NCBI GenBank assembly: GCA_038230335.1 | Contig: JBBRNL010000006.1 | Location: 186,001 to 250,000, forward strand | Length of the DNA stretch: 64,000 nucleotides | Source: JBBRDU01 sp038230335 | Lineage (GTDB): Bacteria > Verrucomicrobiota > Verrucomicrobiia > Chthoniobacterales > UBA10450 | Direction: 5' to 3' | In this document: positions 27,238 to 35,394 of the stretch, in pieces | How positions within the stretch are numbered: position 1 is the stretch's first letter | Layout of the letters: each line of letters starts with the position of its first letter | Program-made: the position numbers and the translations under genes | The notes under the pieces: generated by a model | What the model saw: the letters and a program-made list of their open reading frames with translations, nothing else | Told to the model about the DNA's origin: nothing | Databases searched by the model: none

Positions 27238-28485
27238 ATGCGCCTGATCGTCCAAAAATATGGAGGCACCTCCGTCGGGAATGCCGAACGCATCCGGAAC
27301 GTTGCGCAACGTCTGATCGAAACGCAAAAGGAAGGGGCGCGGGTCGTCGCCGTGATTTCCGCCATGGCCGGCGTGACAGACAATTTAATCAGACTGGCCA
27401 ACGATACGTCGAACCAGCCGACCACCCGTGAACTGGACGTTCTGCTCGCCACAGGCGAACGCGCCGCTACCGCCTTGACCGCCATGGCCGTCAACGCGCT
27501 TGGCGGAAAGGCCATATCAATTACTGGCGCGGAAGCGGGCATCTTAACCGACCGGATGCACACGAAAGCGCGCATCGCGAATATCAGCCCCCGGCAGATC
27601 CACGAACTCCTGGCCGACGATTACATCGTGCTCGTGGCCGGCTTCCAGGGACAGACGCCAGACGGCGAGACGACTACGCTTGGGCGCGGTGGTTCCGATT
27701 TGACGGCGATCGCTCTGGCCGGCGCCTTGAACGCCGATGCCTGCCAGATCTTTACCGATGTCGACGGTGTCTTCACCTGCGACCCGCGGGTCGTGGGCGA
27801 GGCGCAAAAACTCGATGAAATTGCCTACGATGAGCTCCTCGAAATGGCCGGCGCCGGTTCGAAGGTCATGCAGTCGCGCGCCGTCGAGTTCGCCAAGAAA
27901 TTCGGCGTGGAATTTGAAGTTCGTTCCAGCTTCAAGCGCGATTCCGGGACGACGGCCAAAGAAGAGACGGCCAATATGGAGGACGTCGTTATCCGTGGGA
28001 TCAGCGTGGAGCGCAATCAGGCCAAGCTAACCATAGACGATGTGAAGGACGTTCCAGGTGTGGCTGGCCGGATTTTTTCCGCGATCGCGGACAGCCAAAT
28101 TGTTGTCGACATGATTGTGCAAAGCGTTTCGGAACACGGGACGACCGATATCTCGTTTACCATTCACGAGAACGATTTGAATGCGGCACGGGAATTACTT
28201 GAGCCGCTCGTCAAGGAGCTGAAGGCAGCGCAGCTCATCTCCAAGAGTGGCGTGGCTAAGCTGAGCGTCGTCGGCATCGGGATGAGATCGCATTCCGGCG
28301 TGGCGGCGCGGTTGTTCGAATGCCTCGGTCAAGGCGGGATCAACATTCAGTTGATCTCAACGTCCGAGATCAAAATCGCCGTGGTCATCGATTCGAAAGA
28401 CGTGGAGCGGGCCGCTCAGCTCACGCACAAGGAATTCGGTCTCGCCCGTTTGCTTCCGCTCGACGCGGCGCGCCCGTTAGGCTGA
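27238..28485 (+). CDS. lysC: Aspartate kinase
   Basis: First enzyme of the aspartate family (lysine, threonine, methionine). 415 residues: kinase motif VQKYGGTSVGNAERI, GRGGSDLTAIALA, TDVDGVFTCDPR, then two ACT regulatory domains from about residue 265 (VAGRIFSAIADSQIVVDMI, and VGIGMRSHSGVAARLFECL). It is the monofunctional, ACT-regulated form expected to be feedback controlled by lysine and/or threonine. It follows thrC and may share its transcript, although the 95-bp gap allows its own promoter. Confidence 0.95.
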   Translation: MRLIVQKYGGTSVGNAERIRNVAQRLIETQKEGARVVAVISAMAGVTDNLIRLANDTSNQPTTRELDVLLATGERAATALTAMAVNALGGKAISITGAEAGILTDRMHTKARIANISPRQIHELLADDYIVLVAGFQGQTPDGETTTLGRGGSDLTAIALAGALNADACQIFTDVDGVFTCDPRVVGEAQKLDEIAYDELLEMAGAGSKVMQSRAVEFAKKFGVEFEVRSSFKRDSGTTAKEETANMEDVVIRGISVERNQAKLTIDDVKDVPGVAGRIFSAIADSQIVVDMIVQSVSEHGTTDISFTIHENDLNAARELLEPLVKELKAAQLISKSGVAKLSVVGIGMRSHSGVAARLFECLGQGGINIQLISTSEIKIAVVIDSKDVERAAQLTHKEFGLARLLPLDAARPLG

Positions 28486-28497
28486 GACGGCCGGCCC

Positions 28498-29142
28498 TTA
28501 GCGGACGGGGTCGACGTAAAACTCGGGTACGCCCACGATGTGCATCTTGTACCCAAACGTGTTGTGAGAAACGCGGGCCGGCGGATGATTCGAGACCTGC
28601 GCGCGGAAGCGGTCCTCCGGGCTGGCCTGTTTCCACACCGTTCCGTCTTCCAGCTTGATCACGCTGTGACCGTTCACTCCCGAAAAATTGCCATCGTCCA
28701 CGCGGCTAAGAATCGCCTCGCCACTAAACATGGATTTTGACGTCTTTTTTGCCTGAGTCACTGCCACCTCAGCCGCCTTGGTCTCCGCTTTCTGGCGATA
28801 ACCTTGCAACCACGCATTGAGATTCTTCAGCTCGGTTTCGCTCAGCTTGTCGAGGCCAGCGCCCTTGAACTCCTGTGCCGTCATCGAGTCCTGCACATCA
28901 CCACGGGGCGCCCGTTCCTCGGATGATCTCTCCCTCGAACGCTTGGCTCGCTTCGGTTCCGCCTTCGTTTCTGTTGTGGTGGTCTCGGCCGAACGACTGG
29001 TCTCGTCAGGGGTCGCTGCGGGAGTGGTCTCGACGGAAGATTCCTCCGTCCGGGTCGGTTGCAGCGCTTCCTGGGCGAATCCGCTGCTGATGCCGATGAT
29101 GAACAGGGGAACCAGGGGAGCGAGGATTCTGCGAAGATTCAT
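28498..29142 (-). CDS. Secreted protein of unknown function (214 aa)
   Basis: Signal peptide at residues 1-24 (NLRRILAPLVPLFIIGISSGFAQ). Then a threonine/glutamate-rich low-complexity region of about 50 residues with RAKRSRERSSEERA, a helical segment (residues 80-120, coiled-coil like, KLSETELKNLNAWLQGYRQK), and a C-terminal part where GHSVIKLEDGTVWKQ and HNTFGYKMHIVG resemble small periplasmic beta domains. Start is the ATG giving MNLRRIL. It is convergent with lysC at 12 bp. No function can be assigned. Confidence 0.75.
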   Translation of the reverse strand: MNLRRILAPLVPLFIIGISSGFAQEALQPTRTEESSVETTPAATPDETSRSAETTTTETKAEPKRAKRSRERSSEERAPRGDVQDSMTAQEFKGAGLDKLSETELKNLNAWLQGYRQKAETKAAEVAVTQAKKTSKSMFSGEAILSRVDDGNFSGVNGHSVIKLEDGTVWKQASPEDRFRAQVSNHPPARVSHNTFGYKMHIVGVPEFYVDPVR

Positions 29143-29148
29143 AGGCAA

Positions 29149-29452
29149 GTGCGGTCCGATGGGAAGTGGACCGACGCTAGCAGCACCCGCGCATGGGTCA
29201 AGGGACGGAGGGCGATCAGAATCTATTAAGGAGCCAGGGAACCATGATCGGGAGAGATCGCCCGCTAAGTTGGCACCCCGATAAGGTTAGATTGGCGGTG
29301 GCCCTTCATGCGCGAGCGCGCAAAAATCGGCCGGCAGGAGACGTCGAGCCACTTCTTTACCTATGCAGCCGTCGATTGATGGCGTGGAAACGCTCCCGGT
29401 TGTTGACCGTCAATGACATAATAAGTATCGCAAGAGTCTGACTGTCAAAGTT
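29149..29452. other. Intergenic region without recognised gene
   Basis: About 300 bp between two divergent-tail genes. No frame shows family motifs; one open frame on the plus strand is arginine/leucine rich and lacks a start signal. No strong terminator or promoter is evident. It marks the left border of a compositionally different accessory stretch. Confidence 0.4.
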
Positions 29453-29929
29453 CTAAGTGATCGCCCATGTTCGCAATAATATCTTTCGCATACGTATGTG
29501 CCGAACCTCGCCAAAGAGCGTCTCGGCCAGTCCTTCGGCGCTATATCCATGCCTGATATAAAACGCCACAGAGTCTTCTCGAGCGTTTAGAACGATCTCT
29601 CCGGCGGACATTGCTCGGGAATGAGCCTCAAGTCCCTTCAGAATCCGGCTGCCAAGGCCTTTCCCGCGATAGCCGTGGTCGACCGCCATGTAGCGAACCT
29701 GGGCTTCTTTAGCTGAATTCAGGTGCAGTCGGCCCACGGCGAAAACAGAGCCGCCCGGATCTCTGAGCATCAGGTGATAGCTGGAAGAATCCGATGGATC
29801 GCGCTCCGAACCCCGCGGCTGATGCCATGGCTCGCGCAAAACGCGCCAACGAAGGTCGAAGTAAGAGGCCCATTCAGCTTTGGTAGACGGTTCCGTCAGC
29901 TCAAAACGATCTAATGACAGCTCGTCCAC
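29453..29929 (-). CDS. GNAT-family N-acetyltransferase
   Basis: Acetyltransferase of unknown substrate. Core motif A is VRYMAVDHGYRGKGLGSRIL, with the acetyl-CoA loop RGKGLG, followed by the LNAREDSVAFYIRHGY motif B of this group; FDLRWRVLREPW near the start is typical of the ElaA-like branch. I placed the start at the GTG giving VDELSLDRFE (158 residues); a TTG at 30010 would add 27 residues. Neither start has a good ribosome binding site. It is divergent from the structured leader of the DUF3800 gene. Confidence 0.75.
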   Translation of the reverse strand: MDELSLDRFELTEPSTKAEWASYFDLRWRVLREPWHQPRGSERDPSDSSSYHLMLRDPGGSVFAVGRLHLNSAKEAQVRYMAVDHGYRGKGLGSRILKGLEAHSRAMSAGEIVLNAREDSVAFYIRHGYSAEGLAETLFGEVRHIRMRKILLRTWAIT

Positions 29930-29989
29930 ACGGAGATCATACCAATGAGCCGAGAGCCATGCAGGGGACAAATTCAACCACGCTCTACA

Positions 29990-30026
29990 TCCCTCAATAA
30001 CATCAGACAATATATGTCATATAAAA
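29990..30026 (+). promoter_or_regulatory. Candidate promoter of the structured leader
   Basis: A sharply AT-rich tract in otherwise GC-rich DNA ends in CATATAAAAT, a good -10 element (TATAAA at 30020-30025). Transcription would then start near 30032, exactly where the first strand of the 12-bp outer stem begins. No convincing -35 box is seen, so this is an inference. Confidence 0.4.
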
Positions 30027-30031
30027 TGTAG

Positions 30032-30190
30032 TGGTGTTGGGCCAGCTTGGTTCTACTGGCTATAAGCCCGGAGGGGCCGGAGGTGTGCCGTGATCTCCCT
30101 CTGGGAGGCCCAACACCAATGTAGTGTTGTTGCCTCCGGTTCGGTAGACGCGGCCATGAGCCGCCCTCTGAGCTTGTCAGGAGTTCCACT
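30032..30190 (+). ncRNA. Candidate structured RNA upstream of the DUF3800 gene
   Basis: A perfect 12-bp outer stem joins 30032-30043 (tggtgttgggcc) to 30107-30118 (ggcccaacacca). Inside, short hairpins are possible at 30066-30077 (gccc/gggc) and 30095-30107 (ctccc/gggag). The loop carries CCGGAGG twice (30068-30074, 30077-30083), complementary to CCTCCGG at 30133-30139, which would make a pseudoknot. Two further hairpins follow: 30150-30164 (gcggc/gccgc) and about 30165-30183. The leader ends at the ribosome binding site of the DUF3800 gene. Published RNA-motif surveys describe several conserved motifs located beside DUF3800 genes; I recall this but cannot test for a match. Strand is inferred from the downstream gene. 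Confidence 0.6.
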
Positions 30191-30207
30191 GGAGGGAAAA
30201 TCCCCTC
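30191..30207 (+). promoter_or_regulatory. Ribosome binding site inside a small hairpin
   Basis: GGAGGG (30191-30196) is a strong Shine-Dalgarno for the GTG at 30208, but it can pair with TCCCCTC directly after it (GAGGGA-AAA-TCCCCTC with one bulged C). The same GGAGG could instead pair with CCTCC at 30133-30137 or CCCTC at 30164-30168. Start-site masking by the leader is therefore possible. Confidence 0.45.
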
Positions 30208-31020
30208 GTGCGCCTGATTTATGTCGATGAAAGCGGAATATCCACCAACGAACAATTCACTGTCGTTGCCGGCGTTGTCATTGATGCAGACAAACAGTGG
30301 CTAGATGTCGCTGAACGCATTGACGTCCTAATCGCAAAGTACGTGCCCGAACAGTATCGTCAGAACTTTACGTTTCACGCGAAAGACATGTTCCACGGAA
30401 CTGGGAGAACGCTCTTTGACCGAAGAACCTATCCCCCTGAGAGATCGCACGAGGCCCTTAAGGAATTACTGAAGATACCAGGAGAATTTTGCCTCCCAAT
30501 TGTTTTCGGCTTCGTAAACAAGCACAAACAGGACGCCTCGGAAAAATTCAAAGCGAGTAAACCGCGTGACAAAATTGCCACGAGTACGGCAATGGCTTTC
30601 TCGATGTGCGCCGTAGCTGCCGAGAGATTCATGAAGCAGCACACGGTCGGTGAGCTTGCGACCATGCACGTTGAGCAGAATGCCGATACGCAAAGGATGA
30701 TACGGCTTGCTAGGAAGTCTCTTGGCGGCAAGATGCGCCTCAATATTGCAAAGATGTTCTCGTCAGATGCTCAAAAATATCTGCCGATCACGAAAATCAT
30801 TGATGAAGTTAGCTTCCATGGGAAGGACGACGCATTCCTCCTCCAAATAGCTGATGCGTGCGCATTAATGATTCGGTACGCAATCGAAGGTAGAAAAAAC
30901 TGCAATGATTTCTTTAATGCACTTTTCGTCAGGACGAAGGCCGCCGATGACATTCACGAGAAGTTTTCCCACGAGGGGGGCGGATACAACATCATTACAT
31001 TTGCAAGGAGGGAACATTGA
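30208..31020 (+). CDS. DUF3800 domain protein (RNase H-like fold)
   Basis: A 270-residue protein of the DUF3800 family, whose function is not established; family members are thought to have an RNase H-like fold. Diagnostic residues: IYVDESGIS at the start, FHAKDMFHGTG (about 52-62), and the C-terminal acidic LLQIADACALMI (about 212-223); the acidic residues of these motifs would be the metal site. GTG start with GGAGGG 11 bp upstream. Its base composition is visibly lower in GC than the flanking housekeeping genes, a sign of transfer. A folded leader precedes it and a small acidic protein follows 16 bp later. Confidence 0.88.
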   Translation: MRLIYVDESGISTNEQFTVVAGVVIDADKQWLDVAERIDVLIAKYVPEQYRQNFTFHAKDMFHGTGRTLFDRRTYPPERSHEALKELLKIPGEFCLPIVFGFVNKHKQDASEKFKASKPRDKIATSTAMAFSMCAVAAERFMKQHTVGELATMHVEQNADTQRMIRLARKSLGGKMRLNIAKMFSSDAQKYLPITKIIDEVSFHGKDDAFLLQIADACALMIRYAIEGRKNCNDFFNALFVRTKAADDIHEKFSHEGGGYNIITFARREH

Positions 31021-31036
31021 AGCTTTCTTACTTGCT

Positions 31037-31204
31037 ATGGCAGACAAAGACGCCAGCCAAGAAGCTCTGGAGCAAGTCGAAAAGATTACCGAGTCCGATC
31101 CGGTCAACTGTGACGACTTGCTTGGCTCTAACGACCTCAAGCGCCAGTTACGCGAGGCTAAGGAACGCGAGGCCAAGCGTTCAGCCGAGCCATCGGGCAA
31201 GTAG
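31037..31204 (+). CDS. Small acidic helical protein (55 aa) following DUF3800
   Basis: No named family. The reading MADKDASQEALEQVEKITES continues with DPVNCDDLLGSND and a charged helical tail of K, R, E and A. It looks real because a decayed relative is encoded at 38690-38798 on the other strand, with 17 of 29 aligned residues identical (shared QEAL, VEK, TES, PV, DLL). AAGGAGGG lies at 31005-31012 but is 24 bp from this ATG, so an earlier non-ATG start is possible. Position suggests co-transcription with the DUF3800 gene. Confidence 0.6.
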   Translation: MADKDASQEALEQVEKITESDPVNCDDLLGSNDLKRQLREAKEREAKRSAEPSGK

Positions 31205-31385
31205 GCCATCTAGCAGCCGGGAGAAGTTCTTCTCGCGCCTTTTAGCCTTCGTCACGTTCTTCTCTGTGAGCGTGACCAGATATGCTTCGCTCCGTCCCTG
31301 CTCGCCGCAGAGGCCCAGAAGACTTCATTAGGCGATCTACTCTACTTTCGGTTTGTTAGGCTCTTTTGTTCGAAATCAGGAATCG
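31205..31385. other. Intergenic region between convergent genes
   Basis: About 180 bp after the small acidic protein gene and before the stop of the next minus-strand gene. It holds a C/T-rich stretch (31225-31270) and no clear terminator hairpin or gene. Confidence 0.3.
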
Positions 31386-31958
31386 TTACCACTGTGTTTC
31401 TTGCGCCTTAATATATTTGTTATCGGCCGTTTCCTGCTCAAACGCTTCAAGGGACACCTGAAGTTTGGTAACTTCGTCTTTGAGCGTGAGGTGCTGGGCT
31501 TTCATTTCAAACGCGTAGGCCGTTACCTCGTTCCATCGTTGCTGGATGAGTGCCGGCGACCTGTTGTCTTGCTCTGCCGAAACGAGCAGCGTGTTGTAGA
31601 GACGTATTGTGTCGATCATGCCGTTTGCAACAATGTATGTGCGGACAATCTGGTCGCGTAGAGCTACCTTCGGTATGTGTCCGATCAGGTGTGCATTCGA
31701 TTTGTAAACGGTGAAGTAGTGGTCTCCGACGGGAAATTGGCCTGGCGCTTGACCCTGCTGCAGCTTCTCGAGATCTTTCCCGTATTTCTCCATGTATATA
31801 GGCCAGAGCGTGGTGATTTCCGTCTTGAGGGCGCCGAGGAAAGAATTGATCTTTTGGGCGTCTTCTTCATCACGTTTGCTTCGGTCGTTCTTTAGCGTGC
31901 GGCTTAGAGTCGACCAGGCGACGAGAGCGGTGACCAGTGTGCCAAGCAGTTGGACCAA
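31386..31958 (-). CDS. Membrane-anchored protein of unknown function (190 aa)
   Basis: No family recognised. One N-terminal hydrophobic helix (residues 3-20, LVQLLGTLVTALVAW and following) with a long soluble, mostly helical part rich in K, E and Q; C-terminal residues 140-185 look coiled-coil (QHLTLKDEVTKLQVSLEAFEQE). TTG is the only reasonable start in this frame, 23 bp after the stop of the upstream membrane protein gene; the true start may lie slightly upstream. Composition is like the DUF3800 gene and unlike the housekeeping flanks. Confidence 0.6.
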   Translation of the reverse strand: MVQLLGTLVTALVAWSTLSRTLKNDRSKRDEEDAQKINSFLGALKTEITTLWPIYMEKYGKDLEKLQQGQAPGQFPVGDHYFTVYKSNAHLIGHIPKVALRDQIVRTYIVANGMIDTIRLYNTLLVSAEQDNRSPALIQQRWNEVTAYAFEMKAQHLTLKDEVTKLQVSLEAFEQETADNKYIKAQETQW

Positions 31959-31981
31959 TTCTCCGTAGTCATCCCTGAGCG

Positions 31982-32410
31982 TTAGTGGTCACCCCGTTGG
32001 CGTTTCTCTCGTGCTCTTGCTTCAGCAACGAATGCGTCGATTTTGGGAGCGATTTCACCTTCCTTCTCGGCCCTATATGCGTCCATCCCCATCTGCGAAA
32101 GCTTGAAAGCCTCCTCGGCTTCCCTACTCTCGAATGACGTGGAACGCGCATAGCCACCGATCTTTTTTAACCCTGCCCGATAAAGGGCTCCGTCGATGGT
32201 CATATAGAGACAATAGGTGGCGCCGTATTCGAGTGGCAGCGATGCTACCCACCACGGCCAATGTATAACCCCGAGGAATCTTAATAAGACTAACATTATT
32301 CCAAGCCAACCAATCCATCCGCGAAGCGTGAACCTAGCTAGTGCGAAAATGAATCTGATGGGCAAATCGATAAGGAACATTAGCAGCTTCATCGCGCGTA
32401 CATCTGGCAT
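31982..32410 (-). CDS. Membrane protein of unknown function (142 aa)
   Basis: No family recognised. Two membrane helices at about residues 8-26 and 31-55 (GWIGWLGIMLVLLRFLGVI and WPWWVASLPLEYGATYCLY), then a charged cytoplasmic helix region rich in A, E and K ending KRQRGDH. Starts at the first ATG; residue 7 (MKLLMFLI) is an alternative. Probably co-transcribed with the anchored protein gene that follows at 23 bp. The pair lies between DUF3800 and a transposase remnant. Confidence 0.6.
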   Translation of the reverse strand: MPDVRAMKLLMFLIDLPIRFIFALARFTLRGWIGWLGIMLVLLRFLGVIHWPWWVASLPLEYGATYCLYMTIDGALYRAGLKKIGGYARSTSFESREAEEAFKLSQMGMDAYRAEKEGEIAPKIDAFVAEARAREKRQRGDH

Positions 32411-32549
32411 GTAAATATGCCGACAGTTTCGACGGTTAGCCAGTAAATCCGACTTTCTCTCAACCTTGGGAGCTGTCCGCGTGGTGCGTTACATGCCTAA
32501 CGAACTGTGACGGCAAATGGCTGCCGACCCAAAGCGATACAATCAGACG

Positions 32550-32880
32550 ATGCAGGACACGGGGCCGGATAAGCTAAAGGAGATCCCCCTTGATCTCCAG
32601 AAACGCATAACCTGTATCTGACTCAGGAGCGAATGGCGCTGAATAACATGCAAGAACTGGTCAATGCGAACTTCGGCTGACAGAGCTTCGCAAGGAGATC
32701 GGAGCGAAGCGCCAAGAGAAGCAACACGCTGCGGCAATGGACGTAGCGCAGGAGACGCTCGGCGTTGGGAAACGGGCGGTATTTTGGGCGCGTTGGGCCG
32801 TAGCTGTTGGCGCAATTCCGATAGTTGCTGCTCTGATTGCAGAAATACCGTTTTCCAAGCTTCTCCCCGCCAAATCATCA
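32550..32880 (+). pseudogene. Decayed gene for a small coiled-coil/membrane protein
   Basis: Coding-like sequence runs through three frames: MQDTGPDKLKEIPLDLQKR, then after a frame change LYLTQERMALNNMQELVNAN, then after another TELRKEIGAKRQEKQHAAAM and the hydrophobic segment VAVGAIPIVAALIAEIPF. Each join is one frameshift without a gap, which fits one ancestral protein with a helical domain and a C-terminal membrane anchor. The family is unknown. The remaining sequence from 32411 to 32549 holds nothing I can support. Confidence 0.4.
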
Positions 32881-32895
32881 GGATCGCGAGCAACG

Positions 32896-33120
32896 TCATT
32901 CCCCCAGAGCCTCCGCGAACGCCTCATCAAACTTGGCGTCCTCTTTGCGGCGCATAAACGCCTCTGTCATTTCGACAACGCGTTCTAAATCCCACGCTAC
33001 CCATTCAACTCCTGCCGCAACCGCTGGCGTTGTCTGGAGTGTCGCGTGTTTACGAACAAAGTTGTAAACGCCAAGGAACAGCGCCACCGCTGCCTTGTGT
33101 GTCTCTAGGTCTTTGCAATA
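32896..33120 (-). pseudogene. C-terminal remnant of an IS1-like transposase
   Basis: The frame contains ALFLGVYNFVRKHATLQTTP and AVAAGVEWVAWDLERVVEM, which match the C-terminal pattern of DDE transposases of this type (a YNF-R-HKTL-VTPAMAAG-W-E-V shape). The catalytic domain upstream is missing, and no inverted terminal repeats are apparent. It is a fossil that marks past transposition at the edge of the 33.2-38.5 kb block. Confidence 0.65.
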
Positions 33121-33145
33121 TCCCAGGCCCCTTGCGCTGATACCG

Positions 33146-33179
33146 CGCAGTTGCGGTGCTGGCGCGAGCGATTTCTTCG
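33146..33179. repeat. 34-bp direct repeat, left copy
   Basis: CGCAGTTGCGGTGCTGGCGC and the following 14 bases match 38566-38599 at 32 of 34 positions, same orientation. On the minus strand both can be read as a TatD-like C-terminus (EEIARA). Close by, GCTAAAGCTAAAGTCGG (33197-33213) also has a rearranged relative near 38688-38706. The copies bracket the cyclase/TonB block. Confidence 0.6.
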
Positions 33180-33267
33180 GGTCGAGTTTTGGCCGCGCTA
33201 AAGCTAAAGTCGGGGAGGTTGCTTGACTCCGATTGGTTCGATTCACCATCATGCTCTCGAGCGCGCT

Positions 33268-35367
33268 ATGCCGGAAGCAACCTTACATGATTCAACGCTC
33301 GAGATCGCGCACGTTCTGTTCATCGACACCGTCGGCTACACGAAGCTGCCGTTGAATCGTCAAACCGAGTCGCTGCGATTGCTCAATGAGATCGTTCGCG
33401 CGTCCCAGGAATTTCGCGCGGCGGAAGCGGCCGACAAGCTGGTGCGTCTGCCCACGGGTGATGGGATGGCGCTGGCATTTTTCACCAGCCCCGATGGGCC
33501 GGTGAAATGCGCCATGGATATCGCGCGCCGGTTAAAAGAATTCCCACAGCTTAGTATCCGGATGGGTGTGCACAGCGGCCCGGTCGACGTGGTGCATGAT
33601 GTAAACGATCGAACAAACGTAACCGGGGCCGGCATCAACACGGCGCAGCGCGTGATGGATTGCGGTGACGCGGGACACATTCTGCTCTCGAAACGGGTGG
33701 CCGATGACCTCGGCCAATACGAGCGCTGGCAGCCGCATCTTTACGATCTCGGCGCGGTCGAGGTGAAGCACGGCGTGCGGCTGGAGGTCGTTAGTCTCTT
33801 CGACGGGCAGGCGGGAAATCCGGAGCCGCCGGAGAAGTTCAAGCGCAAACACGAGGCGCATGCGGCGCTGGAGAGTCGGGCGGCCTTGCGGCGGCGGCGT
33901 CGGTTTGTGTTTGGCTCGTTAGGCGTGCTTGCGCTTGCGCTCATGATCGCCGGCCTGGCGACACTTTGGCGCGGCAAACCGCTCGCGTTCGCCAAGAGCA
34001 TCGCCATCCTTCCGTTCAAACCGCTCGTGGCCGCGGCCAGCGACCCAGTGTTGGAAATGGGAATGGCCGATACGCTGATCACGAAGCTTAGCGGCAGCAG
34101 CGGCATCATCGTTCCGTCGCTGATGTCGGTGCAAGCATTCGCCGGCAGTGATCCAGTTGCAGCGGGACGCAAGCTTGGAGTGAGCTCCGTGTTGGAAGGC
34201 ACCCTCCAGCGAGCCGCCGACCGCCTGCGTGTGACGGTGCGGCTGATTAACGTGGCGGACGGTTCTTCGCCTTGGAGCGGGACCTACGATGAGAAGTTCA
34301 CCGATGTCTTCACCGTGCAGGACACCATCTCGCAGAAAGTCGCTGAGGCGCTCGCCTTGCGGCTCAATCCCGAAGAACAAAAGCGCCTGACGAAACGTTA
34401 CACGGAGAATCTCGATGCCTATCAGCTTTATCTGACGGGAAGATTCCATTGGAGCAAGCTCGCCCCGCCCGAGATCATAAAGAGCATCGGCTACTTCGAG
34501 CAGGCGATCGCTTTGGATCCAAACTACGCTCTCGCCTACTTCGGCCTCGGCGACGCCTACCGCACCCTTGCCATGACCGGTGATCTGCGGCCGAAAGACA
34601 ATTTCCCGCAAGCCAGTGCCGCCGCGCGGAAGGCAATCGAGCTCGATCCCGCACTGGCCGAGCCGCACATCACACTCTCCTTCGTCAAGAGCTGGTTCGA
34701 TTGGGACGAGGCCGGCGCCGAAAGCGAGGCGAGGCGCGCGCTCGAACTGAATCCGAATCTGGCATTCGGTTATCTCGTGCTCGCGGGTTCGTTGGCCGAA
34801 GCCGGTCGGGTGGATGAAGCGATTGCCGCGGTCAAGCGCGCGCGGCAAATCGATCCAGTGTCGCCGCCGATTAGTGCCATTGGCGGCACCCTCCTCCTAG
34901 GCGTGGGGCGCCAAGCTGAGGCGCTGGAATACCTGCAGCACGCGCTCGAGCTAAATCCGGACTTCTTTCTCGCGCATCTGTTCCTTGGTAACTTCTACCT
35001 GCGGCAAGAGAAGTACGCAGAGGCACTGGCGGAGCTCGACGCCGCGGTCACCGGCAGTCACGGAAACTCCGAAGCGGTCAGCACGCGCGCATATGTGTGG
35101 GCGATGACCGGTGACAAAGCGAAGGCGCAAGCCACACTCGATGAGTTAACTCAGCAAGCGACGGAACGTTATGTGCCGCCGTGCAATATTGCACTTGTCC
35201 ATCAGGCGCTCGGGCACACTGATGAAGCGTTCGCCTGGCTGGAAAAGGGCATTGAGGAACGTGATCCGCACATGACGTTTCTTCCGAGCGATGGGAAGTG
35301 GGATGCGCTTCGGTCCGATCCCCGTTTTATCTCCATTCTCGCCCGCGTCGAACTCAAGCATCAGTAA
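33268..35367 (+). CDS. Class III adenylate/guanylate cyclase with membrane helix and TPR repeats
   Basis: A 699-residue signalling protein. Residues 10-180: cyclase homology domain with metal aspartates in FIDTVGYTKL and LPTGDGMALAF, and the transition-state pair N-x3-R in GINTAQRV; all are present, so it may be active. One membrane helix at about 215-238 (FGSLGVLALALMIAGLATLW). About 245-370: a periplasmic FlgO/TolB-N-like domain (SIAILPFKPL, EGTLQRAADRLRVTVRL). About 390-690: TPR repeats (ALDPNYALAYFGLGDAY, ALELNPNLAFGYL, ALELNPDFFLAHLFLG). Start at MPEATLHDST; 33223 is an alternative. The TonB receptor gene follows 27 bp later, implying joint expression. Confidence 0.88.
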   Translation: MPEATLHDSTLEIAHVLFIDTVGYTKLPLNRQTESLRLLNEIVRASQEFRAAEAADKLVRLPTGDGMALAFFTSPDGPVKCAMDIARRLKEFPQLSIRMGVHSGPVDVVHDVNDRTNVTGAGINTAQRVMDCGDAGHILLSKRVADDLGQYERWQPHLYDLGAVEVKHGVRLEVVSLFDGQAGNPEPPEKFKRKHEAHAALESRAALRRRRRFVFGSLGVLALALMIAGLATLWRGKPLAFAKSIAILPFKPLVAAASDPVLEMGMADTLITKLSGSSGIIVPSLMSVQAFAGSDPVAAGRKLGVSSVLEGTLQRAADRLRVTVRLINVADGSSPWSGTYDEKFTDVFTVQDTISQKVAEALALRLNPEEQKRLTKRYTENLDAYQLYLTGRFHWSKLAPPEIIKSIGYFEQAIALDPNYALAYFGLGDAYRTLAMTGDLRPKDNFPQASAAARKAIELDPALAEPHITLSFVKSWFDWDEAGAESEARRALELNPNLAFGYLVLAGSLAEAGRVDEAIAAVKRARQIDPVSPPISAIGGTLLLGVGRQAEALEYLQHALELNPDFFLAHLFLGNFYLRQEKYAEALAELDAAVTGSHGNSEAVSTRAYVWAMTGDKAKAQATLDELTQQATERYVPPCNIALVHQALGHTDEAFAWLEKGIEERDPHMTFLPSDGKWDALRSDPRFISILARVELKHQ

Positions 35368-35394
35368 GAGCGCGCTTGTGCTGGCTTTGGCCGC

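Noticed and set aside
29193..29441. An 82-residue plus-strand frame in the gap after the 214-residue secreted protein
   Set aside because: No start signal and no family motif; composition is not coding-like.
31017..31331. A 104-residue frame from a TTG with a good AAGGAGGG
   Set aside because: It is Ser/Arg-rich shadow coding; the overlapping frame matches a second genomic copy and is preferred.
33222..33250. A tRNA-like 3' end (ggttcgattcacc)
   Set aside because: No acceptor or anticodon arms pair with it; no cloverleaf can be drawn.
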